A stretch of 64,000 nucleotides of DNA, from the NCBI RefSeq assembly GCF_000282315.2, contig NZ_AKJN02000007.1:930001-994000 (forward strand), given 5' to 3'. A model generated the notes under the pieces. That model did no database searches. It had not been told where the DNA came from and saw only the letters and a program-made list of their open reading frames with translations. Of the stretch, positions 1 through 8,871 are shown one piece after another. The stretch's first letter is position 1; every line of letters begins with the position of its first letter. The position numbers and the translations under genes are program-made. Origin of the DNA: Pseudomonas sp. GM41(2012). Its GTDB lineage: Bacteria; Pseudomonadota; Gammaproteobacteria; Pseudomonadales; Pseudomonadaceae.

Positions 1-836
1 GCCACAACGCCATGGGTGCTACGCGCTGGATCAACATTCCCGGGGTGATCCGCTTCCAGCCCTCGGAATTCATGAAGATCCTGATGCCGGCGACCATCGC
101 CTGGTACTTGTCCAAGCGCACCTTGCCGCCGCAGCTCAAGCATGTGGGCGTCAGTCTGTTTCTGATTGGGTTGCCCTTCATCCTGATCGTGCGTCAGCCC
201 GACCTCGGCACTTCGCTGCTGATTCTGGCCGGCGGTGCGTTTGTGCTGTTTATGGGTGGCTTGAAGTGGCGCTGGATCATCAGCGTGATCGCCGCCGCCG
301 TGCCGGTGGCCGTGGCGATGTGGTTCTTCATCATGCACGACTACCAGAAACAGCGAATCCTGACCTTCCTCGACCCCGAGAGCGATCCGCTGGGCACTGG
401 CTGGAACATCATTCAGTCGAAAGCCGCCATCGGTTCCGGCGGCGTGTTCGGCAAAGGCTGGTTGCTTGGCACTCAGTCGCACCTGGACTTCCTGCCGGAA
501 AGCCACACCGACTTCATTATTGCCGTCATGGGCGAAGAATTCGGCCTGGTGGGTATCTGCGCACTGCTGCTGATTTACCTGCTATTGATCGGCCGCGGAC
601 TGGTGATTACCGCTCAGGCCCAGACATTGTTCGGCAAATTGCTCGCGGGCAGCCTGACCATGACGTTTTTTGTTTACGTTTTCGTCAACATCGGTATGGT
701 CAGTGGCCTGTTGCCGGTTGTGGGGGTGCCGTTGCCGTTCATTAGCTACGGAGGAACTTCGCTGGTGACGCTGCTGTCAGCGTTTGGGGTTTTGATGTCG
801 ATCCATACCCATCGTAAGTGGATCGCTCAGGTTTGA
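1..836 (+). CDS. rodA: Peptidoglycan polymerase RodA, 5'-truncated by window edge
   Basis: SEDS-family glycosyltransferase that polymerises lipid II during cell elongation, working with PBP2 in the inner membrane. The open frame is already running at the window start, so the N-terminal part is missing; about 275 residues remain against roughly 370 for the family. Visible are several hydrophobic segments, the long periplasmic region holding the family motif around 'PESHTDFI', and the C-terminal motif 'PFISYGGTS'. The stop lies 17 nt upstream of the start chosen for mltB, so the two are probably co-transcribed as in the mrdA-rodA-mltB cluster of other pseudomonads. Confidence 0.95.
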   Translation, partial: HNAMGATRWINIPGVIRFQPSEFMKILMPATIAWYLSKRTLPPQLKHVGVSLFLIGLPFILIVRQPDLGTSLLILAGGAFVLFMGGLKWRWIISVIAAAVPVAVAMWFFIMHDYQKQRILTFLDPESDPLGTGWNIIQSKAAIGSGGVFGKGWLLGTQSHLDFLPESHTDFIIAVMGEEFGLVGICALLLIYLLLIGRGLVITAQAQTLFGKLLAGSLTMTFFVYVFVNIGMVSGLLPVVGVPLPFISYGGTSLVTLLSAFGVLMSIHTHRKWIAQV

Positions 837-853
837 ATAAGGTGAAGATTTCA

Positions 854-1864
854 ATGCAAGTAATGCGTGGCTGGGCGACTCGATATGCGCCATGGGTCGG
901 CCTGGTAAGCATCCTTGGCACAGCGCAGGACGCGTTGGCCGGCGATTACGAAGGCTCACCGCAAGTGGCCGAATTCGTCGGTGAAATGACCCGCGACTAC
1001 GGTTTTGCCGGTGAACAGCTGATGGGCGTGTTCCGCGAAGCCGAGCGCAAGCAGTCGATTCTGGACGCGATCTCGAAACCTGCCGAGCGGGTCAAGCAGT
1101 GGAGCGAGTACCGCCCGATGTTCATCACCGACGCGCGCATCGCCCGTGGTGTGGACTTCTGGCGTCAGCACGAGGCGGTACTGGCCCGTGCCGAGCAGGA
1201 ATACGGCGTACCGGCGCAGGTTATTGTTTCGATCATCGGTGTCGAGACCTTTTTCGGTCGCAATACCGGCAACTTTCGGGTAATCGACGCCTTGTCGACC
1301 CTGGGTTTCGACTATCCTCCCCGTGCCGAATTTTTCCGCAAGGAATTGCGTGAGTTCCTGTTGCTGGCCCGGGAAGAGCAGGTCGATCCGCTGACTCTCA
1401 AAGGCTCTTACGCTGGTGCCATGGGTTTGCCGCAGTTCATGCCGAGCAGCTTTCGTGCCTACGCGGTGGACTTCGACGGTGACGGCCACATTAATATCTG
1501 GACCGATCCGGACGATGCCATTGGCAGCGTCGCCAGCTATTTCAAGCGTCACGGCTGGGTAGCCGGCGAACCGGTGGTCAGTCGCGCCGATGTGCGTGGC
1601 GATCAGGTGGACGAAGGTTTGACCACGGGTATCGAACCGACTAAAACCGTCGGGGAGTTGCGGGCGCTGGGGTGGTCAAGTCATGATGCGCTGCGCGATG
1701 ATATGCCGGTCACGGCTTTCCGCCTGGAAGGTGACAATGGCCCCGAATACTGGATGGGCCTGACGAATTTTTACGCAATCACGCGTTATAACCGCAGCGT
1801 GATGTACGCCATGGCCGTACATCAACTGTCTGAACAGCTGGTCCAAGCACGGGGCGTCAAGTAA
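854..1864 (+). CDS. mltB: Lytic murein transglycosylase B (MltB)
   Basis: Cleaves the MurNAc-GlcNAc bond of peptidoglycan with formation of 1,6-anhydroMurNAc. The protein is 336 residues from ATG 854, which is preceded by a purine-rich AAGGTGAAG; an in-frame ATG at 818 lies inside rodA and is less likely. An N-terminal hydrophobic segment ending near 'DALAG' looks like a signal peptide, without a clear lipobox. The slt-B catalytic glutamate is E131 in 'GVETFFGR', and the conserved 'GAMGLPQFMPSSF' block follows. The stop codon overlaps the start of rlpA (TAATG), indicating translational coupling inside the elongation cluster. Confidence 0.95.
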   Translation: MQVMRGWATRYAPWVGLVSILGTAQDALAGDYEGSPQVAEFVGEMTRDYGFAGEQLMGVFREAERKQSILDAISKPAERVKQWSEYRPMFITDARIARGVDFWRQHEAVLARAEQEYGVPAQVIVSIIGVETFFGRNTGNFRVIDALSTLGFDYPPRAEFFRKELREFLLLAREEQVDPLTLKGSYAGAMGLPQFMPSSFRAYAVDFDGDGHINIWTDPDDAIGSVASYFKRHGWVAGEPVVSRADVRGDQVDEGLTTGIEPTKTVGELRALGWSSHDALRDDMPVTAFRLEGDNGPEYWMGLTNFYAITRYNRSVMYAMAVHQLSEQLVQARGVK

Positions 1865-2874
1865 TGCGGGCATTGCCTATGAATAAACCCCTGAAGCTGA
1901 TGGCATTCGCCGCGTTGGCGGTGCTGATCGCCAGTTGTTCGACCAGCCGTTCGCCGACCCAGAAGTCTTCCACCGCCGTGCGCGCAGCGCCAGGCCTGGA
2001 CATCAACCGCGCGCACAAAGATGGCGCGCCGTGGTGGGACGTCGATGTTTCGCGCATCCCGGATGCCACGCCGACCCTGCATACAGGTCCTTATAAAGCC
2101 AACCCCTATACCGTTCTGGGCAAGACGTACTTCCCATTGCAGGAATCCAAGACCTACGTGGCCTCGGGCACTGCGTCTTGGTATGGCACCAAGTTCCACG
2201 GTCAGAACACCGCCAATGGCGAGGTTTACGACCTGTATGGCATGAGTGCTGCTCACAAGACCTTGCCACTGCCGAGTTACGTTCGGGTGACCAACCTGGA
2301 CAACAACAAGAGCGTAGTCCTGCGGGTCAACGACCGTGGGCCGTTCTATTCGGACCGGATCATCGACTTGTCCTACGCAGCGGCCAAGAAACTCGGCTAT
2401 GCCGAAACCGGCACCGCGCGGGTCAAGGTCGAAGGCATCGATCCGCAGCAATGGTGGGCAGCCAAAGGCCGTCCGGCGCCTTTGATGCTTAACGAGCCGC
2501 AAGTCGCGCAAAATAGCGCCCCGACGATTACGGCTTCGGCCGGCACCGTCGAACAATGGACGCCACCGCCGCAGCAACACGCCGCGGCCGTTGTGCCCTC
2601 GCCGATCGATGCAAAAAAAAACGCTTCTGTACCAGCCTCTGGCCAGTATCTGCAGGTGGGCGCGTTCGCCAACCCGGACGCTGCAGAACTCCTGAGATCG
2701 AAGCTCAGCGGAATGGTGAGCGCTCCGGTGTTCATCAGTTCGATCGTGCGCAATCAACAGACGCTGCATCGGGTGCGCCTGGGGCCGATCGGCTCGCCGG
2801 GTGAAATCCAGCAAGTGCAGAACAGTGTGCGCCTGGCCAATCTCGGTTCGCCGAGCCTGGTCACTGCCGAGTAA
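1864..2874 (+). CDS. rlpA: Septal ring lytic transglycosylase / lipoprotein RlpA
   Basis: Outer-membrane lipoprotein that cleaves naked (denuded) glycan strands in P. aeruginosa. Length is 336 residues from the ATG that overlaps the mltB stop; a second ATG at 1879 is an alternative and keeps the same signal peptide. The lipobox is 'LIASC'. A double-psi beta-barrel domain occupies about residues 95-185 ('SGTASWYGTKFHGQ', 'VRVNDRGPF'), followed by a proline/alanine-rich linker and a C-terminal SPOR domain (about 250-330, 'YLQVGAFANPDAAELL') that binds denuded septal peptidoglycan. It sits between mltB and dacA, the usual order. Confidence 0.95.
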   Translation: MRALPMNKPLKLMAFAALAVLIASCSTSRSPTQKSSTAVRAAPGLDINRAHKDGAPWWDVDVSRIPDATPTLHTGPYKANPYTVLGKTYFPLQESKTYVASGTASWYGTKFHGQNTANGEVYDLYGMSAAHKTLPLPSYVRVTNLDNNKSVVLRVNDRGPFYSDRIIDLSYAAAKKLGYAETGTARVKVEGIDPQQWWAAKGRPAPLMLNEPQVAQNSAPTITASAGTVEQWTPPPQQHAAAVVPSPIDAKKNASVPASGQYLQVGAFANPDAAELLRSKLSGMVSAPVFISSIVRNQQTLHRVRLGPIGSPGEIQQVQNSVRLANLGSPSLVTAE

Positions 2875-3058
2875 TACGTAGTACTTGATTGACGGTTCGC
2901 TTGCGGTTTGGGGGGTGGACCTGGTTGTTGGCTCGTTAAAGAACAAAAGCCCGGCAAGGGTTACAGAGTGAGCAACTGAACACGCGATGACCCGTTAGAA
3001 GGTCATCTGATTAGTTTTGCCCCTTAGGGCAGTTTCCATTAGCGATTTCGAGAGACGG

Positions 3059-4216
3059 ATGAACATCACCACCTTTGCCAAACGCCTGTGTCTGCTAGTC
3101 CCGCTGCTCCTCTCGCCTGCCGCTTTCGCGGTCGAGATGATGCCGTCGCCACCGCAACTGGCCGCCAAAGCCTATGTACTCATGGACGCCAGCAGCGGCA
3201 ACGTGCTGGTGGAGAACAACGGTGACCAGCGTCTGCCTCCGGCCAGCCTGACCAAGCTGATGACCGCGTACATCGCGACCCTGGAAATCCGTCGTGGCCA
3301 GATCGGCGAAAACGACCCGGTGACCGTCAGCGAAAACGCCTGGCGCACCGGCGGTTCGCGGATGTTCATCAAGGTCGGCTCGCAAGTCACGGTCAGCGAC
3401 CTGCTGCACGGCATCATCATTCAGTCGGGTAACGACGCCAGCGTTGCGCTCTCCGAGCACATCGCCGGCAGCGAAGACGCCTTCGCTGACATGATGAACA
3501 AAACCGTGGCCGATCTGGGCATGACCAACAGCCACTTCATGAACCCGACCGGTCTGCCGAACCCTGAGCACTACTCGTCGGCTCACGACATGGCGGTGCT
3601 GGCTCGCGCGATCATCCACGAAGACCCGGCTCACTACGCGATCTACTCGCAGAAAGAGTTCTTCTGGAACGGCATCAAGCAACCTAACCGTAACCTGCTG
3701 CTGTGGCGCGACAAGACGGTCGACGGCCTGAAAACCGGTCACACCGACGAAGCCGGCTACTGCATGGTGTCTTCGGCAGTACGTGATGGCATGCGCCTGA
3801 TCGCTGTGGTGTTCGGCACCAACAGTGAAGTGGCTCGCGCCTCCGAAACCCAGAAGCTGTTGACCTACGGTTTCCGCTTCTTCGAAACCCAGACGTTCTA
3901 TCAGAAAGGCGCCGAGCTGGCTCAGGCTCCTGTCTGGAAAGGCACCACCAATCAAGTCAAGGCCGGCCTGGCTGAAGACCTGACCATGACCCTGCCAAAA
4001 GGCCAGCTGAAAAAGCTCGCCGCGAGCATGACCATGAACCCGCAACTGATTGCGCCAATCGCCAAGGGCGATGTAATCGGTAAAGTCGAAGTGAAGCTGG
4101 ATGACAAAGTCGTGCATAGCGCTGATCTGATCGCTCTGGACGCGGTCGACGAGGGTGGTATCTTCCGCCGCATGTGGGATAGCATCCGTCTATTCTTCTA
4201 CGGCTTGTTCAACTGA
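3059..4216 (+). CDS. dacA: D-alanyl-D-alanine carboxypeptidase DacA (PBP5)
   Basis: Low-molecular-weight penicillin-binding protein that removes the terminal D-Ala from peptidoglycan pentapeptides. The protein is 385 residues from ATG 3059 (preceded by GAGAG); an in-frame TTG at 3017 is less convincing. It has a cleavable signal peptide ending 'PAAFA'. The three active-site motifs are intact: S63-x-x-K in 'PASLTKLM', S123-G-N in 'SGNDAS', and K225-T-G in 'LKTGHT'. The C-terminal PBP5 domain ends in an amphipathic helix that anchors it to the periplasmic face of the inner membrane. Confidence 0.97.
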   Translation: MNITTFAKRLCLLVPLLLSPAAFAVEMMPSPPQLAAKAYVLMDASSGNVLVENNGDQRLPPASLTKLMTAYIATLEIRRGQIGENDPVTVSENAWRTGGSRMFIKVGSQVTVSDLLHGIIIQSGNDASVALSEHIAGSEDAFADMMNKTVADLGMTNSHFMNPTGLPNPEHYSSAHDMAVLARAIIHEDPAHYAIYSQKEFFWNGIKQPNRNLLLWRDKTVDGLKTGHTDEAGYCMVSSAVRDGMRLIAVVFGTNSEVARASETQKLLTYGFRFFETQTFYQKGAELAQAPVWKGTTNQVKAGLAEDLTMTLPKGQLKKLAASMTMNPQLIAPIAKGDVIGKVEVKLDDKVVHSADLIALDAVDEGGIFRRMWDSIRLFFYGLFN

Positions 4217-4231
4217 ATTAGTGTGGACTTG

Positions 4232-4264
4232 CATGGCCCTGTTCCAATCCGGAACGGGGCCATG
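4232..4264 (+). terminator. Strong hairpin between dacA and ybeD
   Basis: Thirteen-base-pair stem (ATGGCCC...GTTCC against GGAAC...GGGCCAT, with one T-G wobble) around a five-base loop just after the dacA stop. No T-run follows, so it may attenuate or stabilise the transcript instead of ending it. Confidence 0.4.
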
Positions 4265-4296
4265 TCCGTTGCCACGGCTTACGAGGCCGTTACGCC

Positions 4297-4572
4297 ATGA
4301 CAGACACCGAAGTAAAGGCGCCAAAAATCGAATTTCCCTGCGCGGATTACCCTATCAAGGTAATCGGCGACACCGGCGTGGGTTTCAAGGACAAGATCAT
4401 CGCGATCCTTGAGAAACACGCGACCGTTGACCACAAGACCCTGGCCGAGCGCCAGAGTACCAACGGCAAGTACACGACCATCCAGTTGCACATCATCGCC
4501 ACCGGCCAGGAACAGCTGTACGACATCAACAGCGAGTTGCGGGCTACCGGTTTCGTGCACATGGTGCTGTGA
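4297..4572 (+). CDS. ybeD: YbeD-like DUF493 family protein
   Basis: Small ACT-like-fold protein of 91 residues, the normal size for DUF493. Its exact biochemical role is not settled; the gene is almost always next to lipB, and the family has been proposed to regulate lipoate metabolism. Family features seen are 'FPCADYPIKVIG' near the N-terminus and a C-terminal 'LRATGFVHMVL'. The stop codon overlaps the lipB ATG (4572), so translation of the two is coupled. Confidence 0.9.
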   Translation: MTDTEVKAPKIEFPCADYPIKVIGDTGVGFKDKIIAILEKHATVDHKTLAERQSTNGKYTTIQLHIIATGQEQLYDINSELRATGFVHMVL

Positions 4573-5219
4573 TGTCTGGCACGCTGGGCTTTCGCGAGCT
4601 CGGCCAGATGGCTTACGAGCCGGTCTGGCACGCCATGCAACGCTTCACCAACGAACGCGGCAGCGATGCCGCGGACGAGATCTGGCTGGTCGAGCACCCA
4701 CCGGTGTTCACCCAGGGGCAGGCCGGCAAGGCTGAGCACTTGTTACTCCCGGGAGATATTCCGGTAGTAAAGGTTGATCGCGGTGGTCAGGTGACTTATC
4801 ACGGTCCCGGCCAATTGGTGGCCTACCTGTTGCTCGACGTACGCAAGCTGGGTTTCGGCGTGCGTGACCTGGTCAGCCGCATGGAACAATGCCTGATCGA
4901 GTTGCTGGCCAGCTATGGCGTCACTGCCGTGGCCAAGCCGGATGCTCCGGGTGTCTACGTCAATGGGGCGAAAATCGCTTCTCTGGGTCTGCGGATCCGC
5001 CACGGTTGCTCCTTTCATGGCCTGGCCCTGAATGTGGACATGAACCTGGAACCGTTTCGACGGATTAATCCCTGCGGCTACGCCGGGCTGGCGATGACCC
5101 AGCTGAGCGATCACGCAGGATCGATTGAATTTGCCGAGGTAAGTGCCCGGCTGCGCGCGCAGCTCGTCAAACACCTCGACTATGCTGAGCAGACGACCCT
5201 AACGGGCGGAATCGACTGA
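4572..5219 (+). CDS. lipB: Octanoyl-ACP:protein N-octanoyltransferase LipB
   Basis: Transfers octanoate from acyl carrier protein to the lipoyl-domain lysine of 2-oxoacid dehydrogenases and glycine-cleavage H protein, the first step of lipoate assembly. The protein is 215 residues from ATG 4572; a GTG directly before it (4569) is an alternative. The conserved core 'GGQVTYHGPGQL', the catalytic K134 ('NGAKIASLGLR') and the thioester-forming C168 ('NPCGYAGL') are all present. It overlaps ybeD by one base and lipA begins directly downstream, giving a ybeD-lipB-lipA operon. Confidence 0.96.
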   Translation: MSGTLGFRELGQMAYEPVWHAMQRFTNERGSDAADEIWLVEHPPVFTQGQAGKAEHLLLPGDIPVVKVDRGGQVTYHGPGQLVAYLLLDVRKLGFGVRDLVSRMEQCLIELLASYGVTAVAKPDAPGVYVNGAKIASLGLRIRHGCSFHGLALNVDMNLEPFRRINPCGYAGLAMTQLSDHAGSIEFAEVSARLRAQLVKHLDYAEQTTLTGGID

Positions 5220-5220
5220 T

Positions 5221-6243
5221 ATGACTACTGATGCAGTGCAAACCATGATCCCGACGCTGGATGTCACCGAGCGTCCGGCCCCGCGTGCCAAGGTTGAAGC
5301 CGGCGTGAAGCTGCGCGGCGCCGAGAAGGTTGCACGTATCCCGGTGAAGATCATTCCGACCACCGAACTGCCGAAGAAACCTGACTGGATTCGTGTGCGT
5401 ATCCCGGTTTCCCCGGAAGTCGACCGCATCAAGGCCCTGTTGCGCAAACACAAGCTGCACAGTGTCTGCGAAGAGGCGTCCTGCCCGAACCTGGGCGAAT
5501 GCTTCTCCGGCGGCACCGCGACCTTCATGATCATGGGTGACATCTGCACCCGTCGCTGCCCGTTCTGCGACGTTGGCCACGGTCGTCCGAAGCCACTGGA
5601 CACCAACGAGCCGGAAAGCCTGGCCATCGCCATCGCGGACCTGAAACTCAAGTACGTGGTGATCACCTCGGTTGACCGCGACGACCTGCGTGACGGCGGT
5701 GCCCAGCACTTTGCCGACTGCATCCGCGAGATCCGCAAGCTGTCGCCGAACGTGCAGCTCGAAACCCTGGTCCCGGATTACCGTGGCCGCATGGACGTTG
5801 CGCTGGAAATCACCGCTGCCGAGCCGCCTGATGTGTTCAACCACAACCTGGAAACCGTGCCGCGCCTGTACAAGGCCGCGCGTCCGGGTTCGGATTACCA
5901 GTGGTCGCTGACCCTGCTGCAACGCTTCAAGCAGATGATGCCGCACATTCCGACCAAGTCCGGCCTGATGCTGGGTCTGGGCGAGACTGACGAAGAAGTG
6001 ATCGAAGTCATGAAGCGCATGCGCGAACACGACATCGACATGCTGACTCTGGGCCAGTACCTGCAACCGTCCCGCAGCCACTTGCCGGTCCAGCGTTTCG
6101 TGCACCCGGACGTGTTCGCCTGGTTCGCCGAGGAAGGTTACAAGATGGGCTTCAAGAACGTCGCTTCCGGCCCGCTGGTACGTTCCTCGTACCACGCCGA
6201 CGAGCAGGCGAAACTGGTTAAAGCCGAGCTGATGTCGTCCTGA
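5221..6243 (+). CDS. lipA: Lipoyl synthase LipA
   Basis: Radical-SAM enzyme that inserts two sulfurs into the protein-bound octanoyl chain to make lipoyl. Length is 340 residues, typical for proteobacteria. The auxiliary cluster cysteines C83, C88 and C94 ('CEEASCPNLGEC') and the radical-SAM cluster cysteines C109, C113 and C116 ('CTRRCPFC') are intact, as is the C-terminal 'GPLVRSSYHA' that supplies the auxiliary-cluster serine. It starts two bases after the lipB stop and is followed by a strong intrinsic terminator, so it is the last gene of the operon. Confidence 0.97.
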   Translation: MTTDAVQTMIPTLDVTERPAPRAKVEAGVKLRGAEKVARIPVKIIPTTELPKKPDWIRVRIPVSPEVDRIKALLRKHKLHSVCEEASCPNLGECFSGGTATFMIMGDICTRRCPFCDVGHGRPKPLDTNEPESLAIAIADLKLKYVVITSVDRDDLRDGGAQHFADCIREIRKLSPNVQLETLVPDYRGRMDVALEITAAEPPDVFNHNLETVPRLYKAARPGSDYQWSLTLLQRFKQMMPHIPTKSGLMLGLGETDEEVIEVMKRMREHDIDMLTLGQYLQPSRSHLPVQRFVHPDVFAWFAEEGYKMGFKNVASGPLVRSSYHADEQAKLVKAELMSS

Positions 6244-6260
6244 TCTGCTGCCAGACATGA

Positions 6261-6299
6261 AAAACGCCCGCAGGCATTCAGCCTCGCGGGCGTTTTTTT
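6261..6299 (+). terminator. Rho-independent terminator after lipA
   Basis: GC-rich stem ACGCCCGC/GCGGGCGT, extended by AGG/CCT, preceded by an A-run and followed by seven T residues. A textbook intrinsic terminator, probably working in both directions because of the A-run on its left. Confidence 0.92.
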
Positions 6300-6416
6300 G
6301 CCTGCCTACGGCAATGACAGACTTTTCCTGCAACTTTCGGCGCGACTGACCCTCTTCTGTTTGTCCCCGTTCCTGACTACTGTGTGCTTGACGCATTCAC
6401 GCAGGGAGATTCATGG

Positions 6417-7367
6417 ATGACCGTTCGACCGACTCACACCCTTTGTCCTCACGCACCCGTTCCGGCCTTGCCGTCGCAAGGGCTGATCGGCGTTATTGCG
6501 CCCGCCGGTCCCGCAGCGCTGGACACCGACAAGGCCATCACCTGGATGCGCGCTCGCGGATACTCACTGCGGGTTTTCCCTGGCGTGTACGAGAAAGATG
6601 ATTATTTGGCCGGCAGTGATGATGTACGGCTCAATGACCTGCACGCGGCGTTTGCCGACAGTGAGGTCGACGCGATCATTTGCTTGCGTGGGGGTTACGG
6701 TACGCCGCGGTTGCTCGATCGCATCGACTTTGAGCTGCTGCGCAACAATGCCAAGCCGTTCATCGGCTACAGCGACATCACCGCGCTGCACTTGGCGATC
6801 AGCCGTTATGCGGGCTTCGTGACCTTTCATGGTCCGATGCTCAACGCCGACCTGCTGGGTGACAAGCAAAAACCTACCGAGTCTTCATTCTTCAACATGC
6901 TCAGAGGGCAGGTGAAGGCGGGCAGTGTGCTGGCGCACCCGGTCGCCTACCCGTTGACGACGATTGAGCCTGGTATCGCTCACGGGCGCTTGCTGGGGGG
7001 CAATCTGTCGCTGATCGCCGCGACCATGGGGACGCCGTATGAGTTGGATGCCGAGGGCGTCATCCTGTTCATCGAGGACATTAACGAGCCGTTGTATCGA
7101 ATCGACCGGCTGCTGACCCACCTGCGCCTGGCCGGCACGCTGCACAAGCTGCGCGGGGTTTTGGTGGGGGATGTGGCGGGGGTTGATACGGTTTCTCTGG
7201 AGCGCTTGCTCAAGCGGACCTTTGCGCCTTTGCGGATACCGGTGTTGGCAGGGTGGCGCAGCGGGCATTGCGATCCGAATTTGACGTTGCCGATGGGGGC
7301 GCTGGTCAGATTGGATGCGGGGAACAAGGCGTTGGTGTTGGAGCAGGATGTGGTGATCAGGGCTTAG
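6417..7367 (+). CDS. ldcA: LD-carboxypeptidase (peptidase S66 family)
   Basis: Cytoplasmic serine peptidase that cuts the L,D bond of murein tetrapeptides during peptidoglycan recycling. The protein is 316 residues from ATG 6417, with GGGAG nine bases upstream; an ATG at 6413 is out of frame. The S66 features are the nucleophile serine in 'IGYSDITALH', the catalytic glutamate in 'FIEDINEPLY' and the histidine in 'SGHCDPNLTLPMG'. It stands alone between the lipA terminator and a REPIN. The well-studied P. aeruginosa LdcA is encoded elsewhere in that genome, so this could be a second member; the symbol is by family. Confidence 0.88.
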   Translation: MTVRPTHTLCPHAPVPALPSQGLIGVIAPAGPAALDTDKAITWMRARGYSLRVFPGVYEKDDYLAGSDDVRLNDLHAAFADSEVDAIICLRGGYGTPRLLDRIDFELLRNNAKPFIGYSDITALHLAISRYAGFVTFHGPMLNADLLGDKQKPTESSFFNMLRGQVKAGSVLAHPVAYPLTTIEPGIAHGRLLGGNLSLIAATMGTPYELDAEGVILFIEDINEPLYRIDRLLTHLRLAGTLHKLRGVLVGDVAGVDTVSLERLLKRTFAPLRIPVLAGWRSGHCDPNLTLPMGALVRLDAGNKALVLEQDVVIRA

Positions 7368-7391
7368 GAATTCGTCGCCTGACAGTCAGTC

Positions 7392-7483
7392 ATCGCGGGC
7401 AAGCCATGCTCCTACAGGTAACGCGTCGTTCACCCATTTTGTGAACATCGCTGAACCTGTAGGAGCATGGCTTGCCCGCGATG
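7392..7483. repeat. REPIN, class with TGGCTTGCCCGCGATG arms
   Basis: Two perfect 29-bp inverted arms (7392-7420 and 7455-7483) separated by 34 nt. It fills the gap between the convergent ldcA and the transglycosylase gene, where it could also act as a bidirectional transcript end. Confidence 0.9.
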
Positions 7484-7486
7484 CTT

Positions 7487-8809
7487 TTAGCGGTTACGAA
7501 GGCCTTCGAGCAACTTATGCGTCGGATACCCATCTGCCGGCCAGCCAAACGACTGCTGGGCGCTGCGGATCGCCTTGCGGGTGTTGGCGCCGATAATGCC
7601 GTCGGCGGTGCCCGCGTCGTAGTTCTGAGCACTCAACAGGCTTTGCAGCTCGATCCGCTCGGTACGGCTCAGCGGCAAATCATCTTTCGGCCACGTGCCG
7701 TTGATCAGGCCGGCGCCGTTGAAACGCTCTGACAACAGGCTAACGGCAAGGGCGTAAGACGACGAGTTGTTGTACTTGAGGATCGCGCGGAAGTTGTCGA
7801 GCACCAGGAACGCCGGGCCACGGTAACCGGCCGGCAGCAGCAGGGCGGCTGACAGGTGTTCGGAGCCTGGCGGAACCTGACCGCCATTGGGCAGGGTGAC
7901 ACCCAGTTGCAGCCATTCGGCGACGCTCTTGCGAATCGTGCCATCGGCCAGGACGTAGTTGAAACTGCCCGGTAACTGCACTTCAAAGCCCCACGGCTGG
8001 CCTTTCTGCCAGCCTGAGCTTTGCAGGTAATGCGCCGTCGAGGCCAGCGCGTCGGCTGGGCTGCCCCAGATGTCGCGGCGACCATCGCCATCGAAGTCCA
8101 CGGCGTGGGTGTTGTAGGTGGTCGGGATGAACTGGGTCTGGCCCATGGCGCCGGCCCAGGAGCCAAGCATTTTCTCAGGCTCGATATCACCCTGTTGCAG
8201 GATCTGCAGGGCGGCGATCAGTTGCGCGTGGGCAAACCCGGGACGCCGACCTTCATAGGCCAGGGTCGCCAGGGAATTAATCACCGACTTGTTGCCCTGG
8301 AACTGCCCGAAGTTACTTTCCATGCCCCACACCGAGACCAGTGCCTGACGATCGACGCCGTAGCGTTGTTCGATGCTTTGCAGGATGTCGGCGTACTGGC
8401 TGACCAGCGCCTGGCCTTTGTGTACCCGCAGCGGCGAAAGGGCGCCGTCGAGGTATTCCCATACCGGGCGGGAAAATTCCGGTTGGCTGCGGTCGGCACG
8501 GATCACGCTGGTGTCGAGGCTGACATTGGCGAAGGCGCGGTCGAACAGGTCGGCGCGAATACCGGCGGCCAGAGCGTCCTTGCGGAAACCCGCCTGCCAT
8601 TCGGCGAAGGTCTGGGTGGGCTGGATGTCGAGGTTTTCACCGGTCGGAACCACGGGCGGAATGACCGCAGGGGCTGTCGCGACGGGGAGGGTCTGAAGCG
8701 GCTTGGCGTCGGCAGCGGTGGGTTTTTCCGCGCAGGCGACTAGCAAAATGAGGCTGGAGGCAGCGATCAGTTGGCGCAGGGGCCAACGACGGGAAATACA
8801 AAGGGGCAT
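7487..8809 (-). CDS. Lytic murein transglycosylase, MltB-like with C-terminal peptidoglycan-binding domain
   Basis: Second MltB-type transglycosylase of the window. It is 440 residues from the ATG at 8809; a longer frame to 8851 is possible but the shorter start gives a clean lipoprotein signal ('SLILLVAC'). The slt-B domain spans roughly residues 60-355, with the catalytic glutamate in 'WGMESNFGQFQGN' and 'GAMGQTQFIPTTY'. A PG_binding_1 domain follows at about 380-440 ('LSAQNYDAGTADGIIGANTRKA' region). The domain order resembles the membrane-bound SltB paralogues of Pseudomonas. It is probably an outer-membrane lipoprotein acting on murein; it is convergent with ldcA. Confidence 0.9.
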   Translation of the reverse strand: MPLCISRRWPLRQLIAASSLILLVACAEKPTAADAKPLQTLPVATAPAVIPPVVPTGENLDIQPTQTFAEWQAGFRKDALAAGIRADLFDRAFANVSLDTSVIRADRSQPEFSRPVWEYLDGALSPLRVHKGQALVSQYADILQSIEQRYGVDRQALVSVWGMESNFGQFQGNKSVINSLATLAYEGRRPGFAHAQLIAALQILQQGDIEPEKMLGSWAGAMGQTQFIPTTYNTHAVDFDGDGRRDIWGSPADALASTAHYLQSSGWQKGQPWGFEVQLPGSFNYVLADGTIRKSVAEWLQLGVTLPNGGQVPPGSEHLSAALLLPAGYRGPAFLVLDNFRAILKYNNSSSYALAVSLLSERFNGAGLINGTWPKDDLPLSRTERIELQSLLSAQNYDAGTADGIIGANTRKAIRSAQQSFGWPADGYPTHKLLEGLRNR

Positions 8810-8871
8810 GCACGGGTCCAGGGAGTACGAATCAGGTGCAGACCTTAACATGTTGAGCGAGCGCTTGCCTT

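Noticed and set aside
1822..2946. 374-codon minus-strand frame across rlpA
   Set aside because: Antisense shadow of rlpA, which has signal peptide, DPBB and SPOR domains.
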